64,000 bases of DNA from Lineolata rhizophorae (taxonomy: Eukaryota; Ascomycota; Dothideomycetes; Lineolatales; Lineolataceae): positions 62,001 to 126,000 of the forward strand of contig MU001685.1 of the NCBI GenBank assembly GCA_010093515.1, given 5' to 3'. Both the position numbers and the translations under genes were made by a program. The notes under the pieces were generated by a model. That model searched no databases. It worked only from the letters and a program-made list of their open reading frames with translations, and had not been told where the DNA came from. Below, one piece after another: positions 56,720 through 64,000 of the stretch (positions are counted from its first letter, which is position 1; each line of letters starts with the position of its first letter).

Positions 56720-59644
56720 ATGGTCGGACTCGACGATATCACCGTAGGCCATGTCTCTGGCATGATAGCTGCCGCCATTTATGTCGGTGAGTAAAGGCTT
56801 AGTACCGGCCGCCAATTGCAGTCTCACTAGACTAACTTATATTCCCCCGATTCAGTGCAGCTATTTATCCCGTTTGCTTTGCCGGTGATACTCATCGGGT
56901 TGCTACGCGAGAAGCAAAAGTCCATAACTACTACTGCAGTGACTTGGTAGGATTGACCAGCGCGCACGCAGCATCTCCTCTAACAAGCTGACTGATGCTT
57001 TACTGGTAGGTCTGTGGTCGGACGCTTCCTTCACAACTCGTACTGGCCTACGGTTCTGTTCACGGACTCGGCAGCCTCTAGCGGGGTCAGTCTTCGTGTC
57101 CAGGTGGTAACATGGGGCTCAGTATTGTGCACTGTGCTTTTGGGTGTTGCTGCAGTCGTGACACCTCTGGGTTTGTACGAGGGCATCAGCCCCTCGGATG
57201 AACAGACGGTTGAACAGTTTCACTATGTGAGGGACGTTGGTCCGTTTGGTCAGGGCACTCCGCCGAGAGGAGACATCCCGTGGAGCCGCATCTGCGGCGG
57301 ATTCTCCCCGTATCCATGCCCGCATTCAAACAGCAATATGACATTTTTTAGCAACGACACCGGGGATTTTGTCCATGTCGAATACTTTGACAGCCGGATC
57401 CCTGACAACGTCACCAGCCTCTTCCAGAGTGGCCTCAGGGCCTTCAGCAGATCCGTGTCGAGCATCTTCGATATCCAATGGCGGTCTTACACATTTACTG
57501 CAACTGACGATCGGGAGAGCGGCATCGTGATTGACAATGGCACCTCGTACCCTGTGGGATCGTATCTACAGATCGACAGTCTCGTTTTGAACGAGGGTGT
57601 TCAACTAGTTGAGGGTCTCATTGTGGACATGCGAGATGGTGGTATAGGATTCCGGAACCACAGCGCGCCTCCCGCAAGCGAGCTGGGCAGCAGCTGGAGC
57701 GAAGATATCCTCTTCATTGAACCAGAAAGCGTCTGCGTCGACACGAACCTGACTCTGGATTTTGAAATTCCTGCGGGTCTTAGCCAACTGACATCAAGCA
57801 GTCAGTTCGCAAACTTAGTGCTGACGGACCGCGGTGGCTTTAGCAACCTTGTTCAAGAGTATCCCCAGTCCGACATTCAGAACGACTCGCAAAATAACCC
57901 ACAGCTGTGGTTTCGCGCATACAAGGCAGCCTGGATAAACAATGCATGGAGCATGTTCTTCATGAACGTGACGAACGCGGCCGATCCGGATGACCCAGAA
58001 TCGAGGGCATTTGAGTACCTAGACTCAGAAGTGGGAAAGAGGTTCCCCCTCATGTGGCCTAACTCGACAACTGCGCCTTTGATTATTCGGCCGAATATGT
58101 TGCAAATCTCGTCGCTCTTCGGGTCATATTTGGATGGAACCGATTTAGGGACCCCAAGTAGCGACGACTCCTTGTTTAACTTCACCTCGGACTTGAACAT
58201 CAGCACGCCAGCTACGCCGCCTCTCTACGAGAACCCTAATGAAGTCGGTATTAGCAATTTTAGCTCCGCTGGTACGTGCGCCTATCTTCCTCACTTTCTG
58301 CTTTGCGGCCAGTGCTAATGGAGCCTGCAAGGCCTGCTTTGTGAGGGCGTCGGCGGACAGGATTACGCGAACATCACAAATTTTGCAGCATCGTGTGGGA
58401 TGATGTTTGGTGCGCCTCGGCGGCAGGATGGTGATGACCGTCTCATCTTCGAGCCAGGCACAAACTGGACAATCCCCATATACACGTGCATTACCACAAC
58501 CAAGGCTCTCGTTAAGTCGGTTACGTTTCGCTTTAACGGCACAGATGATCTTTCAGGGCTCTCTGTCACGAACGTCACAAATAAAGTCTACCCAGACGAG
58601 GACTCTAAACCACTCTGGGCCGTCGAATACACCGAAAGCCCAATATCAGACGTCTCTCCGATTTGGGGTCTCGTCTCCGCAGAGGACGTAGAAGGTGTCG
58701 CAAACATATCGACGCTGCGCAAAGAGTCGCTCTACCTTCCAGGCTACTCCGGGTTGTCTTCGGGCCCATCTCAGCACGGCTACCAGAACCTACCTGGCGT
58801 GGACTTCCATGTGCAAGCACTTGCAGCTGCATACACTGTGTACACGACCCCAGGCATTGGCCTAACCGACTACTCAGGCCAGATAAGCCTGGCCTTGTTT
58901 CGCATGTGGCAGGACCTGTCGAGATCGCCCTCTAAAGCTGCCCTCATCCTCAACCGCATCTGGACCGACATCGCGACCAACGCCGTCGTCGGCACGCGCG
59001 GCATGACCAGCCCGGGCTCCTCAAGCAACGCTGATGCGCTCGCGCTGTCCGACGACACGTCGCAGAGCACGAGCACCAGCGACGGTACCGCCGCCGCCGC
59101 CCTTCCCGTCACCACCTACCGCCGCCGCATCATGTACCGCTACGCGTACGGGGTCCCAGCCTTCATCCTCCTCTTCATCACGCTCGCCGTGCTCGTCCTG
59201 ACGGCCGTCTCGCTCGTCTTCACTCGTGCCGGCCCCGGCAAGATGCGCAAGTATCTCAACGAGACCTCCGCAGGGCGCTTGCTCACGGCCGGTCTGCTCG
59301 ACGACCCCCTCGCCGCCAAGGACCGGCTTCGCTCGGGCAAAGACTGGATCGCGGCCGTCGGCAGGACGCCCGTCACACTGGGCAATGGCGCAAAGGGCGC
59401 GGCGGTACCCGCAACATTTGACGGCGCGGCAGGCGCATCGCCACAGAACGGCTTGACAAGGCAGGAGCTCGAGAATGACCCGTTTCTTATGAGTAATGAG
59501 GGAGCGTCGGGCCTACCAGTGTCGCCTGGTCTGCAGACGTCCCCGAGGCCAAGCCCAGGACCGATGACTATGGCAGCGAATGAGGGGTTTAGTGGGCAAG
59601 GTGTGGGGTTCGCGGGTGGGCAGGGGGCTGTATATTATAGATAA
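56720..59644 (+). CDS. Large membrane protein with glycosylated ectodomain, function unknown
   Basis: Proposed exons 56720-56786, 56856-56946, 57010-58271 and 58332-59644 give a closed frame of 910 residues. All introns are short GT-AG. Hydrophobic segments lie at residues about 10-40 (HVSGMIAAAIYVVQLFIPFALPVILIGLL, here in part IYVVQLFIPFALPVILI) and 85-110 (WGSVLCTVLLGVAAVVTPLGLY). Then comes a roughly 600-residue extracellular region with more than a dozen NXS/T sites and paired cysteines, one C-terminal helix (FILLFITLAVLVLTAVSLVF) and a roughly 130-residue cytosolic tail. I recognise this layout from fungal proteins of unknown function but no named family. The start codon is the least certain point: the frame is open a little upstream and a further 5' exon is possible. 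Confidence 0.75.
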
Positions 59645-60254
59645 CAGCCGTAGGCAGTTCTAATAAATGTCATGTACTTTGCATTATTTAAGTGAACAAA
59701 TCGCTCAGTAGAAATGCGGGAGGCTGAAGCACACGATCTCATGCAGCCGGCAGAATTTCGTACTATAACCAAGTACTCCATATGGTAGTTTCCGTAAACT
59801 GTTTCCTTGTACCCACAACTGCTGAACTCCTTAAGGGCCTAAGGCAAACCCCGCATACGCCGCATGCCAGTCTCTCGTCGGCATTCAGCGTTTGGACGCT
59901 GAAGCACTGTCTACTATTCATCCATAAACAGCGCAACTCTTAATTCCCGCGCGGAGGGCGTTCCACAACATTGGCCGAATCCCTGATATGCCGGCGGTAG
60001 ATGCAACGATATCAACAGCCACAATATGATTGGTCCATTGGGTGAGGTGGCGCTCAGGAGCAGCTGGAACCACATCGAAAAGGCTGCGAGGCTGAAGTTC
60101 TGGGGTCAAATCTCGTCCCCGTACGTCCAGGTTCAATCGATCCCTTTCCTTTACCACTCGTCATGACGGACCCAAAGTCGAGAGACTATTCTTTCGCTGC
60201 ATCTCGGAGTTGAAATTTGATCTCGTTCTTTGCGAACCGATTCTTTCTATACTC
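59645..60254. other. Intergenic region, no gene seen
   Basis: About 600 nt with AT-rich 3' flank of the preceding gene (AATAAA-like sequence near 59660). Nothing else was recognised. Confidence 0.5.
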
Positions 60255-62143
60255 CCCCCTTCTCCCCCCTTAGCAGAACGGTAGAACCGTTGTCAATTGT
60301 CGGTACCATTGCTGGCTTTGTATCGCTCGCAGACAACATCTTCCGGAGAGTCTTCCAGTATACCAAGGTCATCAAAGGAACGAAAAGGAGGTTGAGGAGC
60401 CAGACGGGGAAATCCCACCTTATGTTTTGCTCCATACAAAGACTGAGTTGTGCAAGCCTGGTGTAGTACGCTTCGATGATAGTGAGTCCGAAGAGAACGA
60501 AATTCAAGAGTGTCGCTCTATCGAGAGCGATGCTGAGCAGCTTCACTCTTCAGATATTCTCAGGCTTCCTCGTAGTACTAGATGCTGGAGACCTTGCTCC
60601 CGGCGATACCGCCTTACGCGAAGGGCACGCCGTCGTTGCTAGAAAACTCGGACTGGCCACAACGGTTGACGAAGCGAACGATAACGGCCGACAGGTGCAA
60701 CCTATATCCGCAAATGGATTACTTAAATTTCTCGAATACTCAATTCAACTGGGAAATGTTCGATCTTGCTGTAAAATTGTCGAACGGGGCGTACGCCTAG
60801 ATGCAACCTTGCTGCATTGCGGTGTCTGCTCTGCTTTGATTTTTGCCTTGTGCCAAAAGCAAACTGCAATCGCCAAATTTCTCTTGGGAAATAGCGTCTC
60901 GACTGCGGGTTCGACTCGTAAATCATTTGGTCCACTTACGTTTGGTAGTGGAGCTGTGCATGCCGCGCTAGCATACCTAGAAGGAAGTGAACTACTGAAG
61001 GCGCTCTTGAGTCAGTGCTTCAAAACCGAACACCACCGGTAATTGGACGATTTGAATCCATTGCACTTCGCTGTATTGAAAGATAATGTCGATGGTCTCC
61101 ATCTTATATTCGAACACATCGAAGATAACTTAAAATCCCATTCGCGAGCACCCATGTAAATTGAAGGAAAGTGATTTGCATGAAGCTCATAGATAATGCA
61201 GAAGGTACATCGCTACAGAACGCTACCTTGCTCGACGAGTTATGAGCCGACATGCAATTTCTCCACGACAAGACCAGACACGTCAAAATACCTGCAGCGC
61301 TTTATATCACGGCTTACATGGTATTATTCAATGCAATCGAGGTTTTGCTTGAAAATGTGCAGGAATCGACCCTCTGAATACCTTCTATGAAACACCTCTG
61401 CATTTGGTTGCATTGTGAGGAGGCTAAAAGTCAGTATCTATTCTGCTAACGCACGGTGCAAATCCGAATGCAAGGCGTAATGGACCTGTGACATGAATAA
61501 TAACAGCTTGCAAACATGGATACTTGGACATTATCGATACTCTGCTGGGGTACGGAGCGGATCTCTTTGTGGTTGGCAACTGCACAAAGGTCTTTTACAT
61601 TACGCTTCAAGGAGCAATAGTGCTTTCACGCTCTTCCACCTGTTGAGCGCTGGATGCGAACCGCTTCAACCGGACACTTCTGGATGCTCACCAAAGCGGT
61701 ACGGACTTACAAGTATAGCTACGTCCACGTCCATTCTGAACCCTGGATTGAACTTGACGTCAGCCTGCATTCCTACGGACAGAAAGCCCGGCATCTCATA
61801 TTTCATCGCTGCTGGAACGCTAGAAAAACTATTCCGACGGCTACCATGAGAGGCCGCATGAGAACTTGCCAGTTTTGCGCTCGCCACATACTATTCTCCG
61901 TCATGCGGCGCTGCTCAACTGAGTGATTCTGTCCTTCATATGCAGATTCTGTTGAAAGCGGGCGCGGATCTGGAGCACGAAGGGTCCATCTACGGCACTG
62001 CTTTCATGACAGCATGCTTCCACAGGTCGGCTGGAATCGGTCAAATTCCTAGTACGTCACGGAGCCAGGGTCATGTACAACAAGGACAACGAGTGCATCA
62101 ATGCAGTAAAGGCTGCCCGGCATTCCCTAAGGGTGTCGGATGA
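60255..62143 (+). pseudogene. Remnant of an ankyrin-repeat gene with STAND-type N-terminus
   Basis: The first part reads EPLSIVGTIAGFVSLADNIFRRVFQYTKV, close to the fungal STAND/NACHT N-terminal domain (its usual start is DPLSIA..VAGLLSLA). From about 60710 an open stretch encodes LLKFLEYSIQLGNVRSC...AIAKFLLGNSVS, like ankyrin helices. Further ankyrin-like pieces follow in changing frames with stops between them: NPLHFAVLKDNVDGL near 61050, TPLHLVAL near 61390, LLTHGANPNARRNG near 61445, KHGYLDIIDTLLGYGADLF near 61510 and ILLKAGADLEHEGS near 61940. At least five interruptions are visible, more than introns can explain. Intact relatives are thought to act in sensing nonself or in signalling. 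The decay, the low GC and the position in a poor stretch suggest an old loss of function. Confidence 0.6.
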
Positions 62144-62954
62144 CACCTCGTCGGGGGAAACATCGAACAACCGAAGAGCGAGAGCCGGCTAATTGCTAGA
62201 GGCGAGAAGGAAGTGAAAACCCAGTCGGGTGTCAGAAAACTCGGGGTTCCACTAACCGGACGGTACTGGAGGAAAAAGAAAAATCAGTCGCTTTGGGAGT
62301 ATTCGATGAATGAACTTTAGAATCTTTCTATTGGTTGAAGGGAGCGATGGTTTGAAACCTAGGCTGTTGGCTAGCCGTAGGCTGTTTTGGATGCTTCGCT
62401 TTCAAGCTAACGGAGGGGCGTTTGGGTGGGCCGCGCAATTACAGGCATTTTTTTAATGGGCGGGTCCTTCCACCATAGGCGTTTCATGTTTAGTGGATGT
62501 GTTGCCTGATAAAAGCTTCGTAGTGCATTGGGCAGGCTTACGCACATCCAGTCATCCTGAGAATGATGCGAAAGGTCCACTCTAGTAATAGCACTTTGAT
62601 GACGTCGATTAGCAACAAGCACAATCGTCTCTTTGCAATATCGAAGCACCACAAAACTGATATCAAACATATATACAGCCGAATAATAATGTGAAGCAAG
62701 AAAAGGAAAGTGACGAAAATCGAGCGAATCACGAGAGAAGGCAGATATCTACATGAAGTAAAGATTACCGACAATGCTTCGGCCAACACCAAAAGAGTAT
62801 GAAATAAAAGGGACTAGTCGGCGCAAGCTCTAAAGGAGAGAATCGTGCAAAAGCGTCTAGGCGCCAGGTTGCGCCTGCTTGCTATCCCCGTATACCACCC
62901 GTATCCCATCCCTTAGACCCTAGAGTTTTCCGGCCGACGCCAGCGACCCAAAAT
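62144..62954. other. AT-rich region, no gene seen
   Basis: About 800 nt between the ankyrin remnant and the 3' end of the ferric reductase gene. The 84-codon minus-strand hydrophobic frame at 62538-62792 has no family likeness and is not called. Confidence 0.45.
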
Positions 62955-64000
62955 TTACCACGAGAACGCCTCCTCCACAAAGTCAATGTTTGACGTCGTC
63001 ATGCGCCTGCGCGCGGCCCTGCGCACGTCGTCGGCCAGGCCGCCGGTGCCGCAGACGCTGACGGCCATGGCGCCGACCTGGGACTCGATCTCCTGGTCGA
63101 CGAGGGCTTCGACGTTGGGCTTGCCGGGGTACATCTGGACGGAGGCGGAGGGGGAGTGGATCTCCTTTGTGCTGCGGGGCCGGGTGACGAAGAGCAGCAC
63201 CTTGAGCGCCTGGCGACGGTGCGGCATGGCCAGGATGCTCATCATCCAGGGGCGGATCCACTCCAGGTGCTCGGGCGCCTGGATGATCCACACCAGCACC
63301 ACCTTGCGCGTCGCGACGGTACCGTTGGCGTACCCGCGCAGCAACCCCCGCACATGCGGCACCTGGTGGGTGATGCCGACGCCTGTTGCGAACAGCATCG
63401 CGGTGCCGTACGTCTGCAGCGACTCGTCGTGGCCGTACGGACCCTCGACCAACGCCGTAGTCGTCAGCTTGCCGCCGATTTTGGCGTCGGCGGCGCGGAA
63501 CAGCTTATCGGTGAAGCCGGTACGACGGCGCACGATGAGACTCATGGTCGTCTTGTGCGGCTCGAGTGCGCTGCTAGCTACGTTGGTAGTCATGGTGGAG
63601 GGCGGGATGAAGCCCTTCTCGATATCGCCAGCAACTTCCTCTACTGGCATTTCCTCCTCGCTCCAGATAAGCGAGAACGGATGCGAGGTCCACCAGCCGA
63701 TCGACGGGATGTACAGGTAGACGTGCTGTCCAGGGCGGAATCTCCAGGGGCGAGCAACGCGCAATGTGATCCGAAGGGCGTCGCCTGGAAGGACCTCCAC
63801 ATCGGCCTTAGTGCCTCCGGAGCCGACGTTGCGGTAGACAATCATGCCAAGCCGCAAAGTTCGCTAAACGGGTTAGTATCGCGCGCAGATTATAAACAAG
63901 CGAATGGCTTGGCTTACCTCGATAACCCAAATGGCGATCACGGCAACAAGGAAGGAACGCTGCGGGCGGTCTTTCAAATGAACCCAGACAGCACCGACAG
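62955..64000 (-). CDS. Ferric/cupric reductase (FRE family), 3' part, cut by the window end
   Basis: The last two exons on the minus strand are visible: 64000-63918 (incomplete) and 63863-62955. They join in frame as WVIE-RTLRLGMIVYRN. The visible piece begins in the last membrane helix (FLVAVIAIWVIE) and contains the FAD-binding stretch FRPGQHVYLYIP...HPFSLIW. Next are the NADPH-binding stretch EGPYGHDES with FATGVGITHQVPHVRGLLRG, the CGTGGLADDVRRAAR loop, and the typical C-terminus VDFVEEAFSW-like (here IDFVEEAFSW). FRE reductases move electrons from cytosolic NADPH through FAD and haem to reduce Fe3+ or Cu2+ outside the cell before uptake. The haem-binding helices lie beyond the window. 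Confidence 0.93.

Noticed and set aside
60900-60925. tRNA B-box-like GGTTCGACTC
   Set aside because: It lies inside the ankyrin-like coding remnant and has no A-box or acceptor-stem pairing.

Overview
The window is nuclear DNA of a filamentous ascomycete (Pezizomycotina, probably Sordariomycetes). The evidence is short spliceosomal introns (about 45-200 nt, GTRNGT...YAG), one gene per transcript on both strands, high GC in coding regions, and families typical of this group: a PacC pH regulator, a HET-domain protein, a MARVEL protein, a fungal-type kelch ectodomain protein and a Whi5/Nrm1-type repressor. No prokaryotic operons, CRISPR arrays, rRNA genes, convincing tRNA genes or recognisable virus-like elements were seen. 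All exon joins were worked out by hand from splice consensus, frame and family conservation.

Layout. 0-9 kb: the PacC-type zinc-finger regulator (+), with five GCCARG sites in its own upstream region; then an SLC35F6-like transporter (-) and an MFS anion/H+ symporter-like permease (-). 9-19 kb: a secreted, probably GPI-anchored kelch protein (+) whose reading frame closes best with two GC-AG introns; then an unrecognised Cys/His-cluster plus coiled-coil protein (-). 18.7-29.6 kb: almost 11 kb with no supportable gene, holding simple repeats, pyrimidine tracts and copies of the palindrome TACCTAGGTA. 29.6-34.5 kb: a compact housekeeping group made of a Whi5/Nrm1-like G1/S repressor (-), an EFM4-like lysine methyltransferase (+) and, tail to tail with it, an EFM7-like methyltransferase (-). 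In yeast both methyltransferases modify elongation factor eEF1A.

35-42 kb: a HET-domain protein (+), a proline-rich orphan (-) and a decayed CorA-like gene in a gene-poor, AT-richer stretch. 42.5-50.5 kb: the mitochondrial ADP/ATP carrier (-, six exons, one of only 22 nt), the C-14 sterol reductase ERG24 (-) and, divergent from it, a (6-4)-photolyase/animal-cryptochrome-type flavoprotein (+). 50.5-54 kb holds nothing recognised. 54-60 kb: a MARVEL-domain membrane protein (+) and a 910-residue membrane protein with a large glycosylated ectodomain (+). 60-62 kb: the remains of an ankyrin-repeat gene with a STAND-type N-terminus. The window ends inside a ferric/cupric reductase gene (-).

The genes do not form one pathway. 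The recognisable themes are environmental response (pH, light, iron), membrane transport, sterol synthesis, mitochondrial ATP export and growth control (G1/S repression beside translation-factor methylation). Old or decaying accessory genes (HET, CorA-like, ankyrin) sit in the poorer stretches between conserved genes.
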